DNA of 64,000 nt from Trinickia acidisoli (GTDB taxonomy: Bacteria > Pseudomonadota > Gammaproteobacteria > Burkholderiales > Burkholderiaceae), in contig NZ_JAFLRG010000001.1 of the NCBI RefSeq assembly GCF_017315725.1, forward strand, positions 2,170,001-2,234,000, read 5' to 3'. The number at the start of each line of letters is the position of its first letter. The stretch's first letter is position 1. This document shows positions 56,819 through 64,000 of the stretch, piece after piece. The notes under the pieces are model-generated. The model saw nothing but the letters and a program-made list of their open reading frames with translations, did not search any database and was not told the DNA's origin. Made by a program: the position numbers and the translations under genes.

Positions 56819-57829
56819 TCAAAGAAACCGATGCGCGAGCCACCAGGCGGCCGCCGAGAGCAGCGCCGAGGCCGGAATCGTCAATATCCACGCCCACACG
56901 ATGCTGCCGGCCACGCCCCAGCGCACGGCCGACAGCTTGCGCGTCGCACCCACGCCGACGATCGCACCCGTGATCGTGTGGGTTGTCGAGACGGGCACGC
57001 CCAACGACGATGCCACGAACAGCGTAATGGCGCCGCCCGCCTCGGCGCAAAAGCCACCGACAGGCTTGAGCTTCGTGATCTTTTGCCCCATCGTGCGCAC
57101 GATGCGCCAGCCGCCGAAGAGCGTACCGAACCCCATCGACAGATAGCAGGCGCCGATGACCCAGACCGGCGGCGCGGAAGCCGTAGCCGAGGCAAAACCG
57201 GTGGCGATCAGCAGCATCCAGATGATGCCGATGGTTTTCTGCGCATCGTTGCCGCCGTGCCCGAGGCTATACAAGCCGGCCGAAATGAGCTGCAGACGCC
57301 GGAAACGGCGATCGACCTTGCTTGGCGGCGTTCGAAAGTAGATCCACGACACGGCCGTCATGAAGAACGACCCCAGCACGAAGCCGAGCAGCGGCGAGAT
57401 GAAGATGAACGCGACCGTCTTCATGATGCCGTCGATGTTCAACGCCCACCAGCCCGACTTCGCGAGCGCCGCACCGACGAGCCCGCCGATTAGCGCATGC
57501 GAGGAACTGGCCGGAATGCCGAAGCGCCAGGTCAGGATGTTCCAGACGATCGCACCGGCCAGCGCGCCGAAGATGACGTAATGGTCGACGATCTTCGGGT
57601 CGATCGTGCCCTTGCCGACCATCTGCGCGACCTTCAGGTGAAAGATGAAATAGGCGATGACATTGCAGGCGGCCGCAAACGCGACGGCCTGCTGCGGCTT
57701 GAGGACACCCGTCGAGACGACGGTCGCGATCGAGTTCGCGGCGTCGTGAAAGCCGTTCATGAAATCGAAGAGGAGTGCGACGGCGATCAGCGTCACGAGC
57801 ACCCAAATGGCGACTTGGATCGATTGCAT
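56819..57829 (-). CDS. pit: Inorganic phosphate transporter, Pit family
   Basis: Low-affinity, cation-coupled phosphate importer. 336 residues, about ten hydrophobic segments, with the duplicated PiT signature (FDFMNGFHDAANSIATVV; LYSLGHGGNDAQKTIGIIWM). It follows the DUF47 gene by 18 nt, and the two form a known Pit-accessory pair. Confidence 0.92.
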   Translation of the reverse strand: MQSIQVAIWVLVTLIAVALLFDFMNGFHDAANSIATVVSTGVLKPQQAVAFAAACNVIAYFIFHLKVAQMVGKGTIDPKIVDHYVIFGALAGAIVWNILTWRFGIPASSSHALIGGLVGAALAKSGWWALNIDGIMKTVAFIFISPLLGFVLGSFFMTAVSWIYFRTPPSKVDRRFRRLQLISAGLYSLGHGGNDAQKTIGIIWMLLIATGFASATASAPPVWVIGACYLSMGFGTLFGGWRIVRTMGQKITKLKPVGGFCAEAGGAITLFVASSLGVPVSTTHTITGAIVGVGATRKLSAVRWGVAGSIVWAWILTIPASALLSAAAWWLAHRFL

Positions 57830-57847
57830 CGGTTCGGTCCGGCCGCC

Positions 57848-58474
57848 TTAAGCGTTTTCCAACACGATGCCTTCGATGATGTTCGCGACATCCTCGCACT
57901 TGTCCGTGATCGATTCGAGCAGCTCGTAGACGGCTTTGAGCTTGATCAGCGTCTTGACGTCGTCCTCTTCGCGGAACAGCTTCGACATGGCGGCGCGCAG
58001 CACGCGATCGGCTTCCGATTCCAGGCGGTCGATGTCTTCGCAAGCCGCCAGGATCTGGCGCGCTTGGCTCATGTCCGACAGCATGTTGACGGCCCTTTGC
58101 ACATGTTTGGCCGTCTGCGTGCAAATGTGCGCGAGCTGGCTCGCTTCCGATGTCATCGCCTGCACGTCGTAGAGCGAGACGGCCGTCGCGACGTCCTCCA
58201 TCAGATCGAGGATGTCGTCCATCGTCGTGATCAGCTTGTGGATCTCGTCGCGATCGAGCGGCGTGATGAACGTCTTGTGCAGCAGATCGATCGTTTCGTG
58301 CGTCAGCTTATCCGCGGCTTTCTCGTTGGCCTGCACACGCTGCTTGTGCACTTCGGCATCGCTGAGGTTGTCGACGAGGCGTTCAAGCTCCTCACTCGCG
58401 GAGACGATGCACTTTGCGTGCTCGTTGAACATTTCAAAGAACTTGCCCTCGGTGGGCATGAAGCGACCGAACAT
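57848..58474 (-). CDS. DUF47 (PhoU-like) Pit accessory protein
   Basis: Cytosolic helical protein with PhoU-like repeats, 208 residues (MFGRFMPTEGKFFEMFNEHAKCIV... TTMDDILDLMEDVATAVSLYDV... DKCEDVANIIEGIVLENA). It has the acidic/Asp-rich metal-binding motifs of the family (TMDDILDLMED). It probably tunes activity of the adjacent Pit transporter. Translationally close to pit (18 nt). Confidence 0.9.
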   Translation of the reverse strand: MFGRFMPTEGKFFEMFNEHAKCIVSASEELERLVDNLSDAEVHKQRVQANEKAADKLTHETIDLLHKTFITPLDRDEIHKLITTMDDILDLMEDVATAVSLYDVQAMTSEASQLAHICTQTAKHVQRAVNMLSDMSQARQILAACEDIDRLESEADRVLRAAMSKLFREEDDVKTLIKLKAVYELLESITDKCEDVANIIEGIVLENA

Positions 58475-58547
58475 TGAGATCCCGATAGGTGGTCATATTG
58501 GGCGCCCCAACGCCAACGCGGCGATGACCGCCGGGCCGAGAAAGAAC

Positions 58548-58588
58548 CCGCTGCGCGTGGGTTCAAAGAATGAACCCGCGCGCAGCGG
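58548..58588 (-). terminator. Long hairpin downstream of dnaB
   Basis: Arms 58548-58565 and 58571-58588 form an 18-bp stem (one G-U), 5-nt loop AAGAA. On the minus strand it is followed by GTTCTTTCTC, pyrimidine-rich but not a clean U-run. It lies about 120 nt after the dnaB stop and before the DUF47 gene, so it probably ends dnaB transcription. Confidence 0.5.
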
Positions 58589-58706
58589 CTCTTTGGGGCT
58601 GACATAAAACTGCAACATTGTACCGGGTCATGCGATCGGGCCCAACGCCCGGTTGTACCCGCGAACAAGAATGCAACAGGGATGCGGCGACGATCGCGCG
58701 GCTGGC

Positions 58707-60095
58707 CTACTCGCCGCCGTGGAACGACTGCGGCCCGGCGAAGTTGTCGAACTTCGTGTATTGCCCCATGAACGTGAGCCGAACGGGACCGATCGGACCA
58801 TTACGCTGCTTGCCGATGATGATCTCCGCCGTGCCTTTGTCAGGGCTGTCGGGGTTGTACACTTCGTCGCGGTAAATGAAGAGAATGACGTCCGCGTCCT
58901 GTTCGATAGCACCCGACTCGCGCAGATCGGACATCACGGGCCGCTTGTTCGGCCGCTGTTCGAGGCCGCGATTGAGCTGCGACAGCGCGATGACCGGCAC
59001 GTCGAGCTCCTTCGCGAGGCCCTTGAGCGATCGAGAAATTTCCGAAATTTCCGTAGCACGGTTTTCGCCCTGCGACGAGCCCGACATCAGTTGCAGGTAA
59101 TCGACGATGATGAGCCCAAGCTTGCCGCATTGACGCGCCAAGCGTCGCGCCCGCGAGCGCAGCTCCATGGGGTTCAGGCCGCCCGTCTCGTCGATGAACA
59201 ACTGCGCTTCGCTCATTTTCTGCACGGCATGCGTGAGCTTGGGCCAATCTTCGTCGGTCAGGCGCCCCGTGCGCATGCGATGCTGATCGAGCCGGCCGAC
59301 GGAGCCGAGCATCCGCATGACGAGCTGCGTACCCGGCATTTCCATCGAAAACACGGCGACCGGCAGCCCGTACTCCACGGCGACGTATTCGCCGATGTTC
59401 ATGGAAAGGGCCGTTTTGCCCATCGACGGCCGTCCGGCGACGATGATCAACTCGCCCCCGTGCATGCCCGAGGTCATCCGATCGAGATCGACGAAGCCCG
59501 TCGGCGTGCCCGTCACGTCGCTCGGATTGGCCGTGTGATAGAGCGTGTCGATGCGCTCGACGACCTGCGTCAGCAGCGGGCCGACTTCCAGGAAGCCTTG
59601 CGTGCCGCGCGCGCCGTCTTCGGCGATCGAAAATACTTTCGATTCGGCCTCGTCGAGCAGTTGCCGCACCTCCTTGCCCTGCGGGTTGAAGGCATCGGCA
59701 GAGATCTCGTCGGCGACCGAAACGAGCCGGCGCAACACGGCGCGGTCACGAACGATCTCGGCATAGCGCCGGATATTCGCGGCGCTCGGCGTGTTTTGCG
59801 CGAGCGCGTTCAGATAAGCGAGCCCCCCGACCTCCTCCGCCTTGCCCGACGTGGTCAGCGCTTCGTACACCGTCACGACGTCGGCCGGCCGCGTCGACGC
59901 GATGAGCCGCCCGATGTGATCGTAAATAATGCGGTGGTCGTACCGGTAGAAGTCGCCCTGCGACAGGAAATCGGCGATGCGATCCCAGGCGGCGTTATCG
60001 AGCAGCAAGCCGCCGAGCACCGATTGCTCGGCCTCGATCGAATGCGGCGGGACTTTCAGCGATTCGAGTTGCGGATCGTTCGACAGTGCGTTCAT
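58707..60095 (-). CDS. dnaB: Replicative DNA helicase DnaB
   Basis: Hexameric 5'-3' helicase. 462 residues: N-terminal helical domain (20-120: PPHSIEAEQSVLGGLLLDN), linker, and RecA-like domain with Walker A GRPSMGKT (221-228), LGLIIVDYLQLM (Walker B) and the C-terminal ALSQLNRGLEQR region. No intein. It lies downstream of the ribosomal terminator (60150-60188), so it needs its own promoter, which I could not place. Confidence 0.98.
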   Translation of the reverse strand: MNALSNDPQLESLKVPPHSIEAEQSVLGGLLLDNAAWDRIADFLSQGDFYRYDHRIIYDHIGRLIASTRPADVVTVYEALTTSGKAEEVGGLAYLNALAQNTPSAANIRRYAEIVRDRAVLRRLVSVADEISADAFNPQGKEVRQLLDEAESKVFSIAEDGARGTQGFLEVGPLLTQVVERIDTLYHTANPSDVTGTPTGFVDLDRMTSGMHGGELIIVAGRPSMGKTALSMNIGEYVAVEYGLPVAVFSMEMPGTQLVMRMLGSVGRLDQHRMRTGRLTDEDWPKLTHAVQKMSEAQLFIDETGGLNPMELRSRARRLARQCGKLGLIIVDYLQLMSGSSQGENRATEISEISRSLKGLAKELDVPVIALSQLNRGLEQRPNKRPVMSDLRESGAIEQDADVILFIYRDEVYNPDSPDKGTAEIIIGKQRNGPIGPVRLTFMGQYTKFDNFAGPQSFHGGE

Positions 60096-60149
60096 GGGGA
60101 GGCATTATCGCGAAATGGCCGTGCCTTAGCCAGCAGGCAAAACGAGGCC

Positions 60150-60188
60150 AAAACAAAAAAGGCAGGAACCGGCACCCCGGCTCCTGCC
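60150..60188 (-). terminator. Rho-independent terminator of the rpsF-priB-rpsR-rplI operon
   Basis: Arms 60161-60172 and 60177-60188 (GGCAGGAGCCGG / CCGGTTCCTGCC on the minus strand, one G-U), 4-nt loop, then T6-G-T3 over 60151-60160. It lies about 64 nt after the rplI stop. Confidence 0.88.
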
Positions 60189-60251
60189 CTCTTCAGTCTG
60201 TGAGCCAAACCGGGAACGACGCCCGGTTCGGCCGGTACCGCTTCGCGATAC

Positions 60252-60704
60252 TTACGCGTGCTCGCCGAGCACCGACACCGTCACGTCCACCAGGACGTCG
60301 GTGTGCAGCGAAACTTGCACGGGGTGGTCGCCCACCGTCTTCAGCGGCCCTTGCGGCATGCGCACTTGCGCCTTTTCCGCCGCGAAGCCTTGCTTCGTCA
60401 GCGCTGCGGCGATGTCGGCGTTCGTGACCGAACCGAACAGGCGGCCGTCGACGCCGGCCTTCTGTGCGATCTGGACCGTGAGGCCCGACATCTTCTCGCC
60501 CTGCGCTTGCGCGCTAGCGAGCTTCTCGGCCGCGGTCTTTTCGAGCTCGGCGCGACGCACTTCGAATTCGGCGATCGTTGCCTTCGTTGCACGACGTGCC
60601 AGCTTTTGCGGGATCAGGAAGTTACGGGCATAGCCGTCCTTGACCTTGACCACGTCGCCGAGGTTGCCCACGTTGACGACTTTTTCCAAAAGAATGATTT
60701 GCAT
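60252..60704 (-). CDS. rplI: 50S ribosomal protein L9
   Basis: 150 residues, [33 protein letters not shown], the universal L9 N-domain, then a long helix and C-terminal domain. It starts 27 nt after rpsR. Last gene before the terminator. Confidence 0.98.
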   Translation of the reverse strand: MQIILLEKVVNVGNLGDVVKVKDGYARNFLIPQKLARRATKATIAEFEVRRAELEKTAAEKLASAQAQGEKMSGLTVQIAQKAGVDGRLFGSVTNADIAAALTKQGFAAEKAQVRMPQGPLKTVGDHPVQVSLHTDVLVDVTVSVLGEHA

Positions 60705-60731
60705 TCGGATTCTCCTTATCGCGTCGCCTGA

Positions 60732-61007
60732 TCAGGCCTTGTGCAGGTCGGTGTACGGCAAGAGCGCGAGGAAACGCGCACGCTTGATCGCCGTATCGAG
60801 CTGACGTTGATAGTGCGACTTCGTACCGGTCAGACGAGCCGGCGTGATCTTGCCGTTTTCGCCGATGAAGTCCTTCAGCGTATCGAGATCCTTGTAGTCG
60901 ATATGATCGACGTTGGCTGCCGTGAAGCGGCAAAACTTCTTGCGCTTGAAAAGCGGGTTTTGTTGCTGACGGCGCTTGTCGAATTTCTTACCAGTCGGGC
61001 GGGGCAT
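60732..61007 (-). CDS. rpsR: 30S ribosomal protein S18
   Basis: 91 residues; the family core [25 protein letters not shown] and [34 protein letters not shown] is intact. The gene is 2 nt from the priB stop. Confidence 0.98.
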   Translation of the reverse strand: MPRPTGKKFDKRRQQQNPLFKRKKFCRFTAANVDHIDYKDLDTLKDFIGENGKITPARLTGTKSHYQRQLDTAIKRARFLALLPYTDLHKA

Positions 61008-61009
61008 GT

Positions 61010-61309
61010 TCAGTCCTTTCCAATGTCCTGCAATTCTGTGATGTGAAACACCAAGGTTCTCGCATTGCGGCTTTTCTTCGCCAGGAAGCCGGTGAAGAGC
61101 GTCTCTACGCCCATCTCACACGTTTCGAGCCTCCCGCTCGCGACGCCTGCCGCCAGCGCGGGCATCGTCAATTCGATTTGCCGGGCGATGCCGGCTTCGA
61201 CGACTTCCCCGCGGTGCCGCAGCGTACAACTCGCGATCGGCACGCCCGCCGGCGTATAGCGCAGCGGCTCGCGCTCGATCACGCTGGCCGTGAGTTGCAG
61301 CCTATTCAC
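61010..61309 (-). CDS. priB: Primosomal replication protein N (PriB)
   Basis: Single-strand-DNA-binding OB-fold protein helping replication restart. 99 residues, starting [29 protein letters not shown], from a GTG (61307-61309). Sits between rpsF and rpsR as in enterics and other betaproteobacteria. Confidence 0.94.
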   Translation of the reverse strand: MNRLQLTASVIEREPLRYTPAGVPIASCTLRHRGEVVEAGIARQIELTMPALAAGVASGRLETCEMGVETLFTGFLAKKSRNARTLVFHITELQDIGKD

Positions 61310-61360
61310 GTGAGCGGCGAAAAACCGATGGAACCCAGGTGGCTTAAACCGTGAATACCG

Positions 61361-61738
61361 TTAAGCCTGCGCTTCGGACGGTTGCGACGAGGCAGCCGCC
61401 TTCTTGGCTTCTTCGCGCTGCACTTCCTTCATCATCGGCGACGGGGCCGTTTCGGCCTTCTTCATCTTGACGATCAGGTGACGCAGCACGGCGTCGTTGA
61501 ACTTGAATGCGTGCTCGAGTTCTTCGAGCGTAGCTTGGTCGCATTCGATGTTCATGCAGACGTAGTGAGCCTTCGCGAGTTTCTCGATCATGTAGGCCAG
61601 TTGGCGACGGCCCCAGTCTTCGATACGGTGGATGCTGCCACCGTGCGCGGTAATCGTGGATTTGTACCGCTCGATCATGGCGGGCACTTGCTCGCTTTGA
61701 TCGGGGTGTACGACAAAGACGATTTCGTAATGACGCAT
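61361..61738 (-). CDS. rpsF: 30S ribosomal protein S6
   Basis: 125 residues, [25 protein letters not shown], the S6 core and a Lys/Ala/Glu-rich C-terminal tail. The ATG at 61736-61738 has AGGAG 6-7 nt upstream; the longer frame upstream is not coding by similarity. First gene of the operon. The S6-S18 pair often autoregulates through the leader. Confidence 0.97.
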   Translation of the reverse strand: MRHYEIVFVVHPDQSEQVPAMIERYKSTITAHGGSIHRIEDWGRRQLAYMIEKLAKAHYVCMNIECDQATLEELEHAFKFNDAVLRHLIVKMKKAETAPSPMMKEVQREEAKKAAASSQPSEAQA

Positions 61739-61825
61739 ACACACTCCTTGTGGATTGAAGCCACCCGGGCGTCGATGGCCGATTCGTTGATCGGACCAAC
61801 CGGTGTGGCAAGTGAGAAGCCAGAA

Positions 61826-61854
61826 AGTATAACCCAACGGCCGCCGGGGCGCAA
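61826..61854 (-). promoter_or_regulatory. Candidate promoter of rpsF operon
   Basis: Minus strand: TTGCGC (61849-61854), 17-nt spacer, TATACT (61826-61831). The predicted start near 61819 gives an ~80-nt leader. The leader contains hairpin-forming segments (CCGAT/ATCGG) and a GTGG/CCAC pair just before the AGGAG. Confidence 0.55.
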
Positions 61855-61865
61855 TTCGATGCCCC

Positions 61866-62798
61866 TTAATCCTCCGCCGGCTGATCGGCGTCGACCGCGC
61901 CCCAATATGCGGGCCGTGCGTAGACTTCCTTCAGGTAGTCGATGAAATACCTCACTTTGGCCGGCACATAGCGCTGCTGCGGGTAGACGGCCAGGATGTC
62001 GTACTCGGGCAGCGCAAACTCGTCGAGGACGGTCTCGAGCTCGCCGCGCGCGAGCTGCTCGGCAATCTCCCACGTCGAGCGCCAGCCGAGTCCGAGCCCT
62101 TCGGTAGCCCAGCGGTGCAACAACTCGCCGTCGTTGCAGTCGAGCGAGCCGGCCACGCGCATCGTGACGCGCTTGCCGCCGCGCTGGAAGTACCAGCCGC
62201 GGTTCTGGCCGCCTTGCAGATTGAAGGCGAGGCAATTGTGACCGAGCAAATCTTCGAGCGAGCGCGGGCGGCCGTGCCGCGCAAAATAGGCGGGCGTGCC
62301 GCAGACGACGCGGCGATTCGTCGCAAGCTTCACGGCGACGAAATTCGGATCCACCGCCCCGCCGATGCGAATCGACAAATCGTAACCCTCGCGGACCAGG
62401 TCGACGACGCGATCGGTCAGGTTGAACGACATCTGCAACCCCGGCTTGTCGGTGAGGAATGCCGGCGCGAGGGGCGCGACGTGCTTGCGGCCGAAGGCGG
62501 CCGGGGCCGACACGATCAGATGCCCGCTGACGGCGCGCCGCCCCGCGGCCAGCTCGTTCTCCGCCTGGTCCCAATCGGCGAGCAGCCCCTTGCAGCGTTC
62601 GAGAAATGCGGCGCCGGCCTCGCTGACGACGAGCCGCCGCGTCGAACGGTACATCAGCTTCACGCCGAGCCGTTTCTCGAGCGCGTCGATCCGACGACCG
62701 AGAATGACGGGCGAGACACCCTCCTCCAACGCCGCTGACGCCAAGCTGCCCGCCTCGGCCACACGTACGAATGTTTCGATCTGCTTGAAACGGTCCAT
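61866..62798 (-). CDS. LysR family transcriptional regulator
   Basis: 310 residues: winged helix-turn-helix at the N-terminus ([51 protein letters not shown]) and substrate-binding domain from about 90. The start is ATG at 62796-62798; a TTG two codons upstream is less likely. It is divergent from gcl, 250 nt apart, with a palindrome between, so it may regulate gcl; the inducer is unknown. Confidence 0.9.
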   Translation of the reverse strand: MDRFKQIETFVRVAEAGSLASAALEEGVSPVILGRRIDALEKRLGVKLMYRSTRRLVVSEAGAAFLERCKGLLADWDQAENELAAGRRAVSGHLIVSAPAAFGRKHVAPLAPAFLTDKPGLQMSFNLTDRVVDLVREGYDLSIRIGGAVDPNFVAVKLATNRRVVCGTPAYFARHGRPRSLEDLLGHNCLAFNLQGGQNRGWYFQRGGKRVTMRVAGSLDCNDGELLHRWATEGLGLGWRSTWEIAEQLARGELETVLDEFALPEYDILAVYPQQRYVPAKVRYFIDYLKEVYARPAYWGAVDADQPAED

Positions 62799-62927
62799 CC
62801 TCAAGGTCCTTCTGCCGCTTGTCTCTGTCGCCGCTCGTCTCGCCGCGCCTGTCGCGCACGGATCGACCCCATTTCTTCCCTAGCCCACGCGGGCTCCCCG
62901 CCTCTGACTGGTTCTGCCTGCATCACA

Positions 62928-62948
62928 TTCAATACTTTTTGTATTGAA
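62928..62948. promoter_or_regulatory. Palindrome in lysR-gcl gap, candidate LysR operator
   Basis: TTCAATAC (62928-62935), five T, GTATTGAA (62941-62948): a perfect 8-bp inverted repeat in an AT-rich patch about 130 nt upstream of the lysR start and 100 nt upstream of gcl. ATAC...GTAT arms resemble LysR-type binding sites, though spacing (5) is shorter than the usual N7. Confidence 0.5.
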
Positions 62949-63048
62949 ATAATGAACCGCCAGCGATCTTATCAAACCTTTCTCGTCGCCCTACAGTGCA
63001 ACTAACCCGCTTTTTGCACATTGGACGAACTGGAAAAGGAGACACCCC

Positions 63049-64000
63049 ATGCCGAAAATGAGAGCAGTCGACGCCGCAGTGCTCGTGCTTGAGAGGGAGG
63101 GCATCGACACGGCGTTCGGGGTGCCCGGCGCCGCCATCAACCCGCTCTACTCCGCGCTGCGCGTTGCGGGCGGAATCAGCCACGTGCTGGCCCGTCACGT
63201 CGAAGGCGCTTCGCACATGGCCGAGGGCTACACGCGCGCCGTACCCGGCAATATCGGCGTGTGCATCGGCACATCAGGCCCCGCCGGCACCGATATGATT
63301 ACCGGACTTTACTCGGCTTGGGCCGACTCGATTCCTATTCTCGCTATCACGGGGCAAGCACCTCGCGCCCGGCTCTACAAGGAAGACTTCCAAGCCGTCG
63401 ACATCGAGTCGATCGCCAAGCCGGTCACGAAGTGGGCCGTCACCGTGCGTGAACCGGCGCTCGTGCCGCGCGTGTTCCAGCAAGCCTTCCATTTGATGCG
63501 CTCGGGCCGGCCCGGCCCCGTGCTGATCGATTTGCCGATCGACGTCCAGATGGCGGAGATCGAGTTCGACATCGACACGTACGAGCCGCTGCCCGTCTAC
63601 AAGCCGAAGGCAACGCGCAAGCAGATCGAAGCCGCGCTTGAAATGCTCAATGCGGCCGAGCGCCCGCTCATCGTCTCGGGCGGCGGCGTTCTGAACGCCA
63701 ACGCCGAAGCGCTGCTCGTGCAATTCGCCGAAACGGTCGGTGTGCCTGTCGTGCCGACGCTGATGTCGTGGGGCGCGATCGCCGACGATCACCCGCTGAT
63801 GGCCGGCATGGTCGGCCTGCAGACGTCGCATCGCTACGGCAACGCGACGATGCTCGAATCGGACTTCGTGCTCGGCATCGGCAACCGCTGGGCCAACCGG
63901 CACACGGGCAGCATCGAGGTCTACACGAAGGGACGCAAGTTCGTGCACGTCGACATCGAGCCGACGCAAATCGGCCGTGTGTTCGGGCCCGATCTCGGGA
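63049..64000 (+). CDS. gcl: Glyoxylate carboligase (partial, C-terminus outside window)
   Basis: ThDP/FAD-dependent enzyme that joins two glyoxylate molecules into tartronate semialdehyde, part of the glyoxylate/glycerate pathway. About 317 residues are present, starting [38 protein letters not shown]. The position corresponding to the usual ThDP catalytic Glu holds Val/Ala-type residues (GVPGAAIN), a hallmark of this enzyme rather than acetolactate synthase. The ATG at 63049 has GGAG upstream. Hyi and GlxR would be expected next, beyond the edge. Confidence 0.92.
   Translation, partial: MPKMRAVDAAVLVLEREGIDTAFGVPGAAINPLYSALRVAGGISHVLARHVEGASHMAEGYTRAVPGNIGVCIGTSGPAGTDMITGLYSAWADSIPILAITGQAPRARLYKEDFQAVDIESIAKPVTKWAVTVREPALVPRVFQQAFHLMRSGRPGPVLIDLPIDVQMAEIEFDIDTYEPLPVYKPKATRKQIEAALEMLNAAERPLIVSGGGVLNANAEALLVQFAETVGVPVVPTLMSWGAIADDHPLMAGMVGLQTSHRYGNATMLESDFVLGIGNRWANRHTGSIEVYTKGRKFVHVDIEPTQIGRVFGPDLG

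Overview
This window is core chromosome of a high-GC betaproteobacterium in the family Burkholderiaceae (Burkholderia sensu lato, for example Paraburkholderia or Trinickia). The assignment rests on gene order (hflK-hflX-hfq-der-bamB-yfgM-hisS-ispG-rodZ-rlmN-ndk; surE-pcm-nlpD-rpoS; alaC-hom-thrC-moeA-moaD-moaE; the arn cluster with a split arnA; rpsF-priB-rpsR-rplI-dnaB) and on protein similarity recognised by eye. No phage, insertion sequence, CRISPR array, tRNA or rRNA was seen. Both ends cut genes: hflK on the left and gcl on the right.

Layout. 1-11.7 kb is one long minus-strand housekeeping run covering translation, outer-membrane assembly, isoprenoid synthesis, cell shape, rRNA/tRNA methylation and nucleotide balance. 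11.9-15.9 kb holds a BAX-inhibitor-like membrane protein, rlmD, an EEP-family nuclease/phosphatase and a DEDD exonuclease. 15.1-19.6 kb is the stationary-phase/repair run surE-pcm-nlpD-rpoS-exonuclease. 19.7-25.7 kb has a quinone oxidoreductase, a CoA-transferase and the dnaX-ybaB-recR replication/repair group. 25.9-29.7 kb carries the 4.5S RNA gene, trxA, rho, mtfA and rpmE2. 29.8-33.9 kb holds a family-39 glycosyltransferase with a MATE exporter, then a MerR-type regulator overlapping a carboxymuconolactone decarboxylase gene. 34-38.1 kb has clpB, an NsrR-like Rrf2 regulator and a divergent group III truncated haemoglobin. 38.2-44.5 kb is a minus-strand run of molybdopterin and threonine synthesis genes. 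44.9-52.8 kb is the lipid A L-Ara4N (arn) cluster, followed by bcp, a PIN-PhoH protein and an NlpC/P60 lipoprotein. 56.8-61.8 kb has pit with its DUF47 partner, dnaB, and the ribosomal rpsF-priB-rpsR-rplI operon. 61.9-64 kb has a LysR regulator divergent from glyoxylate carboligase.

Functional links. The arn genes together make and attach 4-amino-4-deoxy-L-arabinose to lipid A, giving cationic-peptide resistance; ArnA is split into two overlapping genes, and only one small-multidrug-resistance-type flippase subunit gene is present. Several regulatory signals can be read directly: a close match to the heat-shock sigma-32 promoter before clpB, a MerR-type promoter with a 19-bp spacer and dyad before the merR/CMD pair, a run of extended -10 promoters (ndk, dnaX, ffs, rho, rpmE2), a -10 box that places the dnaX start codon at the predicted transcription start, and a palindrome in the lysR-gcl gap.

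I did not find a clearly undescribed multi-gene system. The most worthwhile leads are regulatory (leaderless dnaX, the NmlR/AdhR-like MerR-CMD unit, the 17-bp hairpin between hfq and hflX) and two genes of uncertain role next to well-known ones (the family-39 glycosyltransferase and the Mth938-domain protein).
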